This document shows, piece by piece, positions 1-7,266 of a stretch of DNA of 15,118 nt. The stretch covers positions 1 to 15,118 of the forward strand of contig JBGCEO010000154.1 in NCBI GenBank assembly GCA_045106475.1, read 5' to 3'. The first letter of the stretch is position 1, and every line of letters begins with the position of its first letter. The notes under the pieces are model-generated. The model was not told where the DNA came from. It ran no database searches and saw only the letters and a program-made list of their open reading frames with translations. This DNA comes from Granulosicoccus sp045106475 (lineage in GTDB: Bacteria > Pseudomonadota > Gammaproteobacteria > Granulosicoccales > Granulosicoccaceae). The position numbers and the translations under genes are program-made.

Positions 1-1
1 C

Positions 2-718
2 TGCTTTGCCAGCAACATGTGCCCCCGGGATATTGCCGAGCTGGTCGGGGTCAACATCAAGACCATTGCAGCCAGGCTGGTGTGGCAGGCCAGGCTCTCA
101 CGGGAAAAGAACCGTCGCTATCTCAAGGCCTTTATCAAGCAGCACGGACCCATAAAGGCTGTCCAGTTCGATGATCTACTGACCTTCGAGCATACCAACT
201 GCAAGCCACTGACCGTGCCGTTGGCTGTCATTGATGGGGTACGAGTCCCGTTGTTCTTTCGGGTAGCGTCCATCCCAGCCTTTGGACGTCTGGCAGCAGT
301 ATCACGCAAACGTTACGGTAAACGAGCTGATCAAAGTTATGCCGCTCGGCACGATGTGTTTGAGGAACTGAAGCGCTGCTTACCTGCCGATGTGCACTTT
401 AAAACCGATGGGCACCAGCAATACCCATCGCTGATCAAGCGCTACTTTCCCAACGGCACCCATACGGTTCATATCAGCGAGCGAGGCTGCGTTGTGGGTC
501 AGGGTGAGCTGAAGAAAACTCGCTTTGATTATCTGTTCAGCGTTAATCACTCGTTTGCCAACATCCGGGCAAAGGTAAATCGATTGAACCGACGAACCTG
601 GTGCACGACCAAACTGCCCGAACGATTGGCCGATCACATCGATATCTACATCGATGTGTTGTGTGATCGATTGAAGTTACTGTCACTGCCGGTGAGAAAG
701 ACTGCAACGGTTGGATGA
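2..718 (+). CDS. IS1-like DDE transposase, 5' end outside the window
   Basis: C-terminal part of a transposase that would cut and join insertion-sequence ends. The frame is open from base 2, before the first ATG (17), and the residues ahead of that ATG (CFASN) read smoothly into a helix-turn-helix (MCPRDIAELVGVNIKTIAARL). The true start is therefore probably upstream, with an N-terminal zinc-finger region lost to the window edge. Counting from the ATG at 17, candidate DDE residues are D52 (QFDD), D131 (KTDGH) and E164 (GQGELKK). The C-terminal NRRTWCTTKLPERLADHIDIY resembles the end of IS1-type transposases. The catalytic core looks intact and the gene stops with TGA. I could not find the terminal inverted repeat downstream (719-818). 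Family assignment is from remembered motif similarity; IS1595-like is the alternative. Confidence 0.75.
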   Translation, partial: CFASNMCPRDIAELVGVNIKTIAARLVWQARLSREKNRRYLKAFIKQHGPIKAVQFDDLLTFEHTNCKPLTVPLAVIDGVRVPLFFRVASIPAFGRLAAVSRKRYGKRADQSYAARHDVFEELKRCLPADVHFKTDGHQQYPSLIKRYFPNGTHTVHISERGCVVGQGELKKTRFDYLFSVNHSFANIRAKVNRLNRRTWCTTKLPERLADHIDIYIDVLCDRLKLLSLPVRKTATVG

Positions 719-818
719 TGCGTGGTAGTTCGGTCGATCCTATCCGCGCTATCACCATTCAACTGGGGCAGTTTACTTGGTATAGAATGGGTGTTCACCA
801 CTAAAAATTAACAAAACA

Positions 819-1826
819 ATGCCAACATTCTCCACCCGTAAAATAGGCAATACACATCTTGAGGTTTCTGAACTTGGCTTAGGTTGTGCGGCAATGGCTG
901 GTAATCATCGTCCGGTGGCAGACGAGGATATAGAGGGCGCTATAGACGAGGCCTTGAGTAGCGGTATTCGCTACGTGGATACGGCACCATTCTATGGATA
1001 TGGTCGCTCGGAACACTTTGTGGGTAGAGGGTTACGTCATCGAGAAAACTGGACTCTGTCAACCAAAGCAGGGCGACTCCTTGCGCCTGGTGCACCCAGT
1101 GGCGCGGAAGCAGCTGATTGGCCTGGCAGTTTTCCCTTTCACCAGATTTATGACTACTCGTATGGTGGTGTTATGCGTTCCTTTGAGGATAGTCTGCAAC
1201 GACTTGGTGTCAGTCGGATAGATATCCTGTTGCTGCATGATATCGGCGTCATGCAACATGGTGAGGAGCTTAACAAGTCTCTATTTAAAGATGCCATGAG
1301 TGGTGGGTACAAAGCGCTGGATGAATTGAGGTCAGCGGGTGATATCAAAGCCATCGGTTTGGGTGTCAACGAACGGGAAGTCTGTCAGCAGGCTATGGAA
1401 CATGGGCAATGGGATGCTTTTTTGTTGGCCGGTCGCTATACGCTGTTGGAACAAACGCCACTTGATGATCTGTTTCCTGCCTGCGAAGCAGCAGGTACTT
1501 CCATCATTCTGGGCGGACCGTTTAATTCAGGTATTCTTGTTGGTGGCGACACTTGGAACTATGCCAAGGCACCCAGTGAAGTTGTTGATAAGGTAAAAGC
1601 AATCGCTGCGGTTTGCGCATCACATTCTGTTCCCTTACCAGCAGCGGCACTACAGTTTCCATTGGGATCCAGTCGTGTCTCCAGTATTATTCCCGGACCG
1701 CGCTCTCGTGCAGAAATGAAACAGATTTTGGAATGGTTCCATTTAGATATTCCTGAAGGTTTATGGAGCGATCTGAAATCTGAAGGCTTAATGCATGCCG
1801 AGGCTCCACTGCCATCAGACAGATAA
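819..1826 (+). CDS. Aldo/keto reductase, aldose/fucose dehydrogenase-like
   Basis: 335-residue NAD(P)-dependent aldo/keto reductase of the TIM-barrel superfamily, cytoplasmic. The N-terminal LGLGCAAMAG strand is followed by DTAPFYGYGRSE. The catalytic tetrad is visible as D54, Y59, K83 (STKAGRLL) and H140 (ILLLHDIG). The C-terminal SSIIPGPRSRAEM segment fits the nucleotide-binding part of this fold. Overall pattern and length are closest to the D-threo-aldose 1-dehydrogenase / L-fucose dehydrogenase / pyridoxal 4-dehydrogenase group, which oxidise sugars or lactol-forming aldehydes; the exact substrate is not readable. The ATG start fits the N-terminal strand, but the ribosome-binding site is poor (AT-rich CACTAAAAATTAAC). 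It stands alone between a transposase and a tandem array, convergent with the next gene, so membership of the catabolic module is inference. Confidence 0.85.
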   Translation: MPTFSTRKIGNTHLEVSELGLGCAAMAGNHRPVADEDIEGAIDEALSSGIRYVDTAPFYGYGRSEHFVGRGLRHRENWTLSTKAGRLLAPGAPSGAEAADWPGSFPFHQIYDYSYGGVMRSFEDSLQRLGVSRIDILLLHDIGVMQHGEELNKSLFKDAMSGGYKALDELRSAGDIKAIGLGVNEREVCQQAMEHGQWDAFLLAGRYTLLEQTPLDDLFPACEAAGTSIILGGPFNSGILVGGDTWNYAKAPSEVVDKVKAIAAVCASHSVPLPAAALQFPLGSSRVSSIIPGPRSRAEMKQILEWFHLDIPEGLWSDLKSEGLMHAEAPLPSDR

Positions 1827-1848
1827 ACGCCTTCAGGTAGGTAGCCTT

Positions 1849-2022
1849 ACATCAAGCATGTAGGCCGGGATCAGGTATTTAAGGCGACATCGAGCATGTA
1901 GGCCGGGATCAGTTATTTGAGCTGACATTGAGCAAGTGGGCCGGGATCAGGTATTTAAGCTGACATCGAGCAAGTAGGCCGGGATCATTTATTTAAGCCG
2001 ACATGAAATAGGAAGCCCGGCA
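1849..2022. repeat. 38-bp tandem array, about 4.5 units, REP-like core
   Basis: Head-to-tail units start at 1849, 1887, 1925 and 1963, each exactly 38 bp, with a decayed fifth from 2001. The shared core is GTAGGCCGGGATCA, followed by TATTTAAG and then ending in (G/C)(C/T)GACAT. The left TGTAGGC and the right GCCGACA are near-complementary, so each unit can form an imperfect hairpin, as in REP-type palindromes. The array fills the gap between the convergent reductase gene and the SAF oxidoreductase gene. It may serve as a bidirectional transcript end or be a neutral repeat. A T-rich stretch (TTTTATATTTTT) follows at about 2080-2092 without a clean stem. Confidence 0.9.
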
Positions 2023-2110
2023 TCATGCAGATAGGGAGGCTAGATACTGTCGTTGTGATAAAAACGAGATAACCGCGCTCTTTTATATTTTTCAGTTGGC
2101 GATTGGCTAT

Positions 2111-3415
2111 CTACGCAAACAGTGATTCCATTTGCAGTCGAATCTCTACGGCTTCCAATGTCTTGTCGATATCAACATCCTGCCATCGAACAGGCATACC
2201 TTGCTCGACATCATTGATTAATCGAACGTTGTGGGCAAGCCCAATAGGAAGACCACCGATTTGGAGCGATAGTGACGATGGATAGAGCTTTCCCCAAACA
2301 CTGAAACCACCTTCTCCGTCGAGGATCTCACCGCTTTTAAGCGGTTTTTTAGCGGTTGCAACAACATCTGCCGAGAAATTTTGTGTGCTGCCTGTTGCCT
2401 TGTTGAGTAAGGCTGCAGAGAGTATCGACATATTAAGTTCAAGGCCAATGAGGTGAAATGGCTTGAACATGGCTGAGTATTGACCGGTGGCGTCTGTGTT
2501 CATTCCATATTGGCGAAAACAGGCGGCTGCATAATCATTCGGCGCTTCAATAACCACATAGACTCCCCAGCGCAAATCCTTATGCACTGGCCGGCCGTCA
2601 CGTTCGATAGAAGTGACTACTTCTACCTGACCTTTGGTTTCAAGTACTCCACCGCAGCTTTGCGGTCGCAGCACATGCGCCAGATCATCCATACCTGCGG
2701 CGGGAAATTGTAACCCTTTGCTGGGTGGACTCAGGTTGGTGGCGTTGGCGATCGCCGCCATCTCTAGAGCTGATTTAGTACCATCAAGAAAACTATTGAA
2801 CATTTGACTGTTCATACCTGCAGACGCTGCTTGCTCTGCAGTCATACCATAGTGATCCCACACAGTGTCGGGCGTCGAGTGGTGGTAAGAGGGCAGATAC
2901 TTGGTACCTTTGCCAGCTGCTACAACATCAAATCCAGTAGATCTGGCCCATTCCACCAATTCGCAGGTCAGTGCAGGCTGGTCTCCGTACGCCATGGAGA
3001 AAACAACACCTGCTGAGCGCGCTTCACGTGCCAGCAATGGACCCGCCAACACATCTGCCTCTACATTGACCATCACGATATGCAACCCGTTTTGTATTGA
3101 TTGCCTGGCGTGACGGAGCCCAACGATGGGGTTTCCCGTGGCCTCTACAATAACGTCGACATTTGCAATATCCATTAAGTCGGAAGCATCATCGGTAAAG
3201 GTTGTGCTTTGGACCAGCTCAGGTGTCCATCCAACATCAAGGCAGGTTTGTTTTGCTCGTGCAGGATCTAGATCTGCTATGTAGCTGACAACCAGTCCTG
3301 GCGTAGAGGGCACCTGAGAAAGGAACATGCTGCCAAATTTACCAGCACCTATCAGTCCAACACGAACGGGATTATCGGTATTGGCTCGTGCTAAAAGTTC
3401 GTTATACAGGTACAT
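2111..3415 (-). CDS. Homoserine-dehydrogenase-like oxidoreductase with SAF domain
   Basis: 434 residues, cytoplasmic. A short N-terminal helix precedes a Rossmann fold with VGLIGAGKFGSMF (GxGxxG at residues 23-28) and an acidic strand end (YIADLDPA), pointing to NAD(P). IVEATGNP and the following HIVMVNVEADVLAGP match the homoserine dehydrogenase-like NAD-binding domain. The last ~90 residues (from about 345, FSADVVATAKKPLKSGEIL) look like a SAF domain. This is the COG4091 architecture, often misannotated as FlgA-like. Members commonly sit in sugar or sugar-acid catabolic clusters, but the reaction here is unknown. The gene starts 6 bases after the dioxygenase stop, so the two are one operon. 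No strong Shine-Dalgarno is seen; the start overlaps the upstream gene's tail, suggesting translational coupling. Confidence 0.85.
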   Translation of the reverse strand: MYLYNELLARANTDNPVRVGLIGAGKFGSMFLSQVPSTPGLVVSYIADLDPARAKQTCLDVGWTPELVQSTTFTDDASDLMDIANVDVIVEATGNPIVGLRHARQSIQNGLHIVMVNVEADVLAGPLLAREARSAGVVFSMAYGDQPALTCELVEWARSTGFDVVAAGKGTKYLPSYHHSTPDTVWDHYGMTAEQAASAGMNSQMFNSFLDGTKSALEMAAIANATNLSPPSKGLQFPAAGMDDLAHVLRPQSCGGVLETKGQVEVVTSIERDGRPVHKDLRWGVYVVIEAPNDYAAACFRQYGMNTDATGQYSAMFKPFHLIGLELNMSILSAALLNKATGSTQNFSADVVATAKKPLKSGEILDGEGGFSVWGKLYPSSLSLQIGGLPIGLAHNVRLINDVEQGMPVRWQDVDIDKTLEAVEIRLQMESLFA

Positions 3416-3421
3416 AGTTGG

Positions 3422-4222
3422 CTATGCCGGCTCACACATGGTTTGCTCATATAGCTGTGTCAGACAATCATCGTCAAGGGGTTTTATAGGCGTGAAGTCT
3501 CGGTGGGCTATCCATTCATCGCGATTAAAAGCTCTGATATGGTTGTCAACATGACAAAGTGAGAGGTAAACGATAGTTCTATCAAATGGCGATATATTAG
3601 CTGGACTGGCATGTACCAGCAGTGATGAAAATACAAGCATGCTACCTGCAGGACCTGTTGGGGCAACACAACCGCCCGCTTGAGCAAGTTCTGTTACCTT
3701 GTCCCTATCAAGTGTCCATAATGGATAGGATGTGGTTTGCAGGTCATGGCCAGCTTCAACGACGCCTAGTTTGTGGCTACCAGGTATAAACAGCAGAGGT
3801 CCATTTGCTGCAGTTACATCATCTACGAATACGGCAATGTTCATGGCACGAGGTTCTGGCATCTCATCATCTCTCTTCCAGGTACCGTAGTCTTGATGCC
3901 ATTGCCAGACATCACCGTCGAATGCTGCTTTTGCGTTTACTTTGAACTGATGCATATATACCGGGCCGTCTAGTAGTGCTTCGACGGGTTCGATCAACCG
4001 CGGGTGCGCGCCCAATCTGCGAAACGCCTCATTGTAGGTATGAGCGGCAAATGCTGTGCGTGCGACTCCGGACGTCTCGCGCCAGACTTCCTTTCTGTCA
4101 GAGGCATAGACACGCTGAGCTTCCTGCTTGAGTAATGAAGCTTCATCGGGGCTAAATAAACTGGGAAAAAACAAATAGCCTGACTTGTCAAATTCCGCAA
4201 GTTGTTCGGCATTTAATTTCAT
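3422..4222 (-). CDS. Phytanoyl-CoA dioxygenase (PhyH) family, EctD-like
   Basis: 266-residue predicted non-haem Fe(II)/2-oxoglutarate-dependent oxygenase that would hydroxylate a small substrate. The iron triad is visible as H109 and D111 (WQWHQDYGTW) and H204 (LLVHASPAN); R215 (FDRTIVYLSL) is the expected 2-oxoglutarate carboxylate partner. NGPLLFIPGSHK (140-151) is the conserved PhyH strand. The block HQDYGTWKRDDEMPEPRAMN strongly resembles ectoine hydroxylase and its relatives. No ectoine synthesis genes are nearby, so a catabolic hydroxylase for another small molecule is as likely. A good ribosome-binding site (AGGGAG, 4230-4235, 7-base spacer) supports this ATG. It is first in an operon with the SAF oxidoreductase, which could oxidise the product. 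Confidence 0.88.
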   Translation of the reverse strand: MKLNAEQLAEFDKSGYLFFPSLFSPDEASLLKQEAQRVYASDRKEVWRETSGVARTAFAAHTYNEAFRRLGAHPRLIEPVEALLDGPVYMHQFKVNAKAAFDGDVWQWHQDYGTWKRDDEMPEPRAMNIAVFVDDVTAANGPLLFIPGSHKLGVVEAGHDLQTTSYPLWTLDRDKVTELAQAGGCVAPTGPAGSMLVFSSLLVHASPANISPFDRTIVYLSLCHVDNHIRAFNRDEWIAHRDFTPIKPLDDDCLTQLYEQTMCEPA

Positions 4223-4351
4223 CTATATTCTCCCTGTTAAAGCGAGAATATACACCGTTTTTAGCTGCCACACAGATCAACTGCGTTTTCAGATGGCCTT
4301 TTCAGATGAGTACAACATTGATAAAGAGGGTGTATGACCTCGGAGGACCGG

Positions 4352-4469
4352 GACCATCTAAAGTCCGGTTCGGGCGTAGGACGGTCACAATGGGACCATC
4401 TGGAGTCCGCGCTTTGATTTTGATGTTGTGACCATCTGAAGTCCGCAAATTGTGACCATCTGGAGTCCG
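4352..4469. repeat. Four 16-bp direct repeats, irregular spacing, likely IS end
   Basis: The motif GACCATCTGGAGTCCG occurs at 4352-4367 (AA for GG), 4394-4409, 4430-4445 (GA for GG) and 4454-4469. Start-to-start distances are 42, 36 and 24 bp. Copies 3 and 4 are preceded by TGT, and an inverted half-site GGTCACA lies at 4383-4389. Multiple short same-direction sites at one locus are typical of transposase binding sites at the ends of IS21-family elements, and the next block is transposase debris; assignment to IS21 is inference. The gap 4223-4671 holds nothing else I can support: the open frames across it simply translate the repeat. Confidence 0.85.
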
Positions 4470-4671
4470 GATACAACAGCAAGAATCGAATAGCACCATA
4501 CGGATCGTGTGGACTCGCCAATCTGCTTCAATTTACAAATTACGGTACTTTCTAAAAATTCGTGGAAGTAAATCAGCGACATCGTGCCGAATCCATTTTT
4601 CATGGTGCATGACAATGGTGGACTGCGGAGGTGGGTGTTAGCCTGCAAGCACTCTATTTCGCAAGGATGCG

Positions 4672-4928
4672 TCATGGTGCGGTTGTCAGCTGGAATGGAC
4701 GCCAGCGTGGGCACGCTCGGTTACAAGCGTCACCGCCCTGAACGGACTCTTCTTCACCAGCTTGTAGATCAATACTATCCAGTCTTTGTTGCGCAGTTGG
4801 CAGCCGAGGGCAAGATGTTGCCTACCTACGGCAACGTATACCGCACATTGGTGACCCATTTGATACACAAGGCCGGCTTTCAAGAAGTCCGAAGCTCGCA
4901 CCGGTGCAGATTACCCCAAATTAATTGA
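4672..4928 (+). pseudogene. Decayed IS91-like transposase fragment
   Basis: An 86-codon open stretch (frame open back to 4584) carries YKRHRPERTLLHQLVDQYYPVF, which resembles the N-terminus of IS91-family Y2 transposases (pattern RPxRPExTxLYxxVxxH). After EGKMLPTY it jumps to THLIHKAGFQE, which in full-length relatives I would expect much further on, just before an A/S-H-T-G-A-V-T block. Here ARTGAD appears in another frame at about 4897-4914. This suggests an internal deletion plus a frameshift, leaving about 90 codons of a normally ~400-residue protein. No catalytic tyrosines or HUH motif remain. The family call is from memory of the motifs and is moderate. Confidence 0.5.
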
Positions 4929-5125
4929 CTCAGTGGTTTATCCAGTTATGACGGTGACTTGTACGCTTGTTTGCACAAAGACATATGTTCATGAGAACCT
5001 CGAGCATTGGAATGTTGGATTGTTCTTCTACGCTTTGCCAATCAACAACATTGCAAAACGCAAGTGTAACTACGTCATGCATACGAGTTATATCAACTTA
5101 AAATATCACCATTAGGAGAAAAATC

Positions 5126-5524
5126 ATGGCAGATCCAGTAATTTCCGGAAACGATGTCTTTTCCCACGCTACAGTCGGCGCGTCCGATCTTGACGCCTCG
5201 TGCAAGTTTTATGATGCAGCGCTTGGTGCCTTGGGCATTAAAAACCTCGGACCATTCGGAGACACAATTATGTTGTACGGTAAAGACAAACCAGCGTTAT
5301 TGGTTCTCAAGCCGGGTGCAGGCGGATCCCCGTCGAGCAATGGAGTCACCATTGGCTTTGCCGCAGCGACGCCGGCAGACGTAGACGCATTTCATGCGGC
5401 CGGACTTGCTGCAGGTGGATCGGACGAAGGCGCGGCGGGTCCACGTGATCACTTGCCGGGCGCGTATGCCGGTTACCTGCGTGATCCGGCAGGCAACAAG
5501 GTGTGCGCTTACACTTTCCAGTAA
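5126..5524 (+). CDS. VOC-superfamily (glyoxalase/dioxygenase fold) protein
   Basis: 132 residues with the paired beta-alpha-beta-beta-beta pattern of the vicinal-oxygen-chelate fold. The first half is FSHATVGASDLDASCKFYDAALGALG, with H14 as a probable metal ligand; the second half contains VTIGFAAATPADVDAFHAAG and ends YAGYLRDPAGNKVCAYTF, the typical closing strand. Small single-domain VOC proteins include glyoxalase I-like enzymes, fosfomycin/bleomycin resistance proteins and isomerases; the role here is unknown. A clear AGGAG ribosome-binding site (ATTAGGAGAAAAATC) just before the ATG fixes the start. Third-position GC looks higher than in neighbouring genes and IS debris lies upstream, so separate acquisition is possible. 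The stretch 4929-5125 upstream shows no gene I can support. Confidence 0.85.
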   Translation: MADPVISGNDVFSHATVGASDLDASCKFYDAALGALGIKNLGPFGDTIMLYGKDKPALLVLKPGAGGSPSSNGVTIGFAAATPADVDAFHAAGLAAGGSDEGAAGPRDHLPGAYAGYLRDPAGNKVCAYTFQ

Positions 5525-5541
5525 AGAGTTTATCAAGCTAT

Positions 5542-5580
5542 CCCGCGACCGAGTTGACACCACTAGCTCAACGTCGCGGG
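5542..5580. other. GC-rich hairpin after the VOC gene
   Basis: CCCGCGAC (5542-5549) pairs perfectly with GTCGCGGG (5573-5580), and GTTG/CAAC (5553-5556 / 5569-5572) extends the stem after a 3-base bulge. It lies 18 bases past the VOC stop, the right place for a transcript end. No T-run follows on either strand, so it is not a canonical intrinsic terminator. It may be an RNA 3'-end stabiliser. Confidence 0.5.
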
Positions 5581-5633
5581 GGAGCCTGAGTATTTAGGAG
5601 GTTACTAAAAAAACGACATCGACTAATCTACTT

Positions 5634-5672
5634 TCGAGCTATCGAGCTATCGAGCTATCGAGCTATCGAGCT
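5634..5672. repeat. 8-bp tandem repeat (TCGAGCTA), about 4.9 copies
   Basis: Units of TCGAGCTA start at 5634, 5642, 5650, 5658 and 5666 (last copy one base short). The units are identical, as expected of a recently slipped microsatellite. It lies between the convergent VOC and lipoprotein genes. Just beyond it, ATGGGTCA (5674-5681) and TGACCCAT (5726-5733) form an inverted repeat. Confidence 0.95.
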
Positions 5673-5735
5673 TATGGGTCATTAAGCCCATGAACTATGA
5701 GTCAGGAGGCTTGTGCTAAGAGCTATGACCCATCA

Positions 5736-5791
5736 GCTCAGGGCTCAGGGCTAAGAGCTATGAGCTTAAGAGCTTAAGAGCCATGAGCCAT
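5736..5791. repeat. Cluster of 7- and 8-bp short tandem duplications
   Basis: Successive duplications are visible: GCTCAGG at 5736 and 5743, GAGCTTAA at 5762 and 5770, and GAGCCAT at 5778 and 5785, with scattered GAGCTATGA between. All share the GAGC(T/C) core with the 8-bp array just upstream, so the whole 5634-5791 block may have grown by slippage from one seed. It ends 16 bases short of the lipoprotein stop codon. No gene is visible in 5525-5806. Confidence 0.75.
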
Positions 5792-5806
5792 GAAGCGCGT
5801 AATCTG

Positions 5807-6862
5807 CTATTGAACTACGAAGCGTGCTACTTCACGCGGGGCACTAAATGCATCGGGTGGCAGTAGTTCACCGAAAAATCGTTGTACTGTTCCATTAGCG
5901 CGCACTGTGACAACGAAGTTGGTTGGCGTGGTTATATCGCAGGCAGAGAAATAATCGACTAATACGATGTACTCACCCGCTGGCGGTACAAAGCCATCGT
6001 AGGTTATGTTTTCGTTGTTTATGTCATCGATAAAACAAAAAGGATTGCTATCAAGATCCAGCTGACCTCCAGATGGGGATCCTGTCGAAATAAAATTGAT
6101 AACATTGCCGTCGGGTTCGGTGAGGTATAAATCAACATCTGTAGGTTGATCCCAACTTACACTCACTTGAAGGTCGCCGGTGCCTACTGCGATTGAACTC
6201 ACTGATACTGCTTGCTCAGCGCTGGTGGCACCTTGTGCATCTGATACTTGCACACCGATTTCGACTTGTTCTGCATCAAGCAGAAATGTGCTGTAGGAAA
6301 TGACAAGATTACTGTTTATGGTTGCCTCATCCAGTTGGATTAGAAAGTACCCGCCATCATCGGATAGTACATAAACCGTTGAGTAAGGTTGATTGGCCTG
6401 AACGCTCAGCTCACTAGAGCCTCCGGATATAGCTGACAGGTTTTCGTTAGAGGTTAATGCGTTAAGAACGATTGACCCTACTGCAGCCGGCGGAGTGCCC
6501 TGAAAATAGGTGCCGACGGCCAAACCAATCGATGCGCCACTAATAATACCGGTTGGTTCTATGTCTTCTGTACCTGTTGGGACTTCTACCACCGGGTTTG
6601 TAGTGGGGGTACCTGGAGTATTGGTCGGTGGCAATGTTGGAAATTCGCCTGGCATGTTCCCGGGCGGTATGCTGGTCGGATTTGACGGTGAGCTTGTAGT
6701 AGGCTCAGTGGGCAATGGGGGAGATGCCACTGGAGGCTCTTGCGTTTGTGGAGCATCGTTAACCGCAGTAGTCGCAGGAGGGGAACTGCTGCTACAGGCT
6801 GCAAGAGTTAAAGAGAATATGCCAGCGCTGAGTAAGGTTCGCGCAAGATGGGCATTGTTCAT
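5807..6862 (-). CDS. Lipoprotein with Pro/Thr-rich linker and DUF2135/YfaP-like domain
   Basis: 351 residues. The N-terminus is a lipoprotein signal peptide ending LTLAAC, with C23 the lipidation site, so the product is exported and membrane-anchored. Residues 24 to about 103 are low-complexity Pro/Thr/Ser (PPLPTEPTTSSPSNPT), a flexible spacer. A beta-rich middle region follows (104-228). From about 230, DLQVSVSWDQPTDVDLYLTEPDG and the later PPAGEYIVLVDYF match the pattern of YfaP/DUF2135-type beta-sandwich domains, whose function is not well established. Two cysteines in the C-terminal region could form a disulfide. The ATG at 6862 is supported by AAGGA (in CAAAAGGATCTGAACTC). Monocistronic. 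It is probably an outer-membrane-anchored surface or periplasmic protein; no enzymatic motif is seen. Confidence 0.82.
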   Translation of the reverse strand: MNNAHLARTLLSAGIFSLTLAACSSSSPPATTAVNDAPQTQEPPVASPPLPTEPTTSSPSNPTSIPPGNMPGEFPTLPPTNTPGTPTTNPVVEVPTGTEDIEPTGIISGASIGLAVGTYFQGTPPAAVGSIVLNALTSNENLSAISGGSSELSVQANQPYSTVYVLSDDGGYFLIQLDEATINSNLVISYSTFLLDAEQVEIGVQVSDAQGATSAEQAVSVSSIAVGTGDLQVSVSWDQPTDVDLYLTEPDGNVINFISTGSPSGGQLDLDSNPFCFIDDINNENITYDGFVPPAGEYIVLVDYFSACDITTPTNFVVTVRANGTVQRFFGELLPPDAFSAPREVARFVVQ

Positions 6863-7092
6863 GAGTTCAGATCCTTTTGGGTCAATACAACACTAAGCAA
6901 CTATGCAGGAGCTAATCCAAGTGTTAGAAAACCGCTTGTTCGCGGTCGAAAATAGCAAAAACTCTTGCAATGATAACAAGTTAGAGCGGCAGGGCACTAC
7001 GACTGATTGTGAAATTTGTCGACTGGTAACTGGCTTTCATTGTTTTTTTCGTGATTACAGTGAATTAATAACGGACGCCTATTGACTGACAA

Positions 7093-7140
7093 AATTAATC
7101 ACACTAATCACACTAATCACACTAATAACACTAATCACAC
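7093..7140. repeat. 9-bp tandem repeat (ACACTAATC), about 5 copies
   Basis: Units start at 7101, 7110, 7119 and 7128 (the third reads ACACTAATA), with a partial AATTAATC before and ACAC after. It runs straight into the 10-bp array. The preceding 6863-7092, upstream of the lipoprotein gene, should hold that gene's promoter, but I see no convincing -35/-10 pair and no supported gene. Confidence 0.92.
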
Positions 7141-7198
7141 GACTTCATACGACTTCACACGACTTCACACGACTTCACACGACTTCACACGACTTCAC
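7136..7198. repeat. 10-bp tandem repeat (GACTTCACAC), about 6 copies
   Basis: Units start at 7141, 7151, 7161, 7171, 7181 and 7191; the first carries one change (GACTTCATAC) and the last ends at 7198. The period is close to one helical turn. The array shares its CACAC junction with the 9-bp array, so the two are fused back to back with different periods. Confidence 0.95.
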
Positions 7199-7266
7199 CG
7201 ATTTCCTACCTCGTCAACCAGCATCGGTGCGGAGCGGGCAGGTGAGCTGCATGATGCGGCAAGCAT

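Noticed and set aside
758..788. Promoter for the aldo/keto reductase (TTCAAC ... TATAGAAT)
   Set aside because: The -10 is fair but the -35 matches only about half the consensus and spacing choices are ambiguous, so not listed as a feature.
1849..2022. Possible CRISPR array from regular repeats
   Set aside because: Units are contiguous 38-bp tandem copies with no unique spacers, and no cas genes are present. The 16-bp sites at 4352-4469 also lack uniform spacer length.
4261..4714. Minus-strand open frames with repeated DFRWS, TPDGHN or GLQMVT peptides
   Set aside because: They are translations of the 16-bp DNA repeat in three frames; no ribosome-binding site and no protein family is recognised.
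4933..5115. 60-codon open frame upstream of the VOC gene
   Set aside because: No family resemblance, cysteine- and tyrosine-rich random-looking composition and no clear ribosome-binding site; likely chance.
6510..6896. 128-codon plus-strand frame, Gly/Val-rich
   Set aside because: Antisense shadow of the Pro/Thr-rich linker of the lipoprotein gene; Gly/Val is what that composition gives on the other strand.
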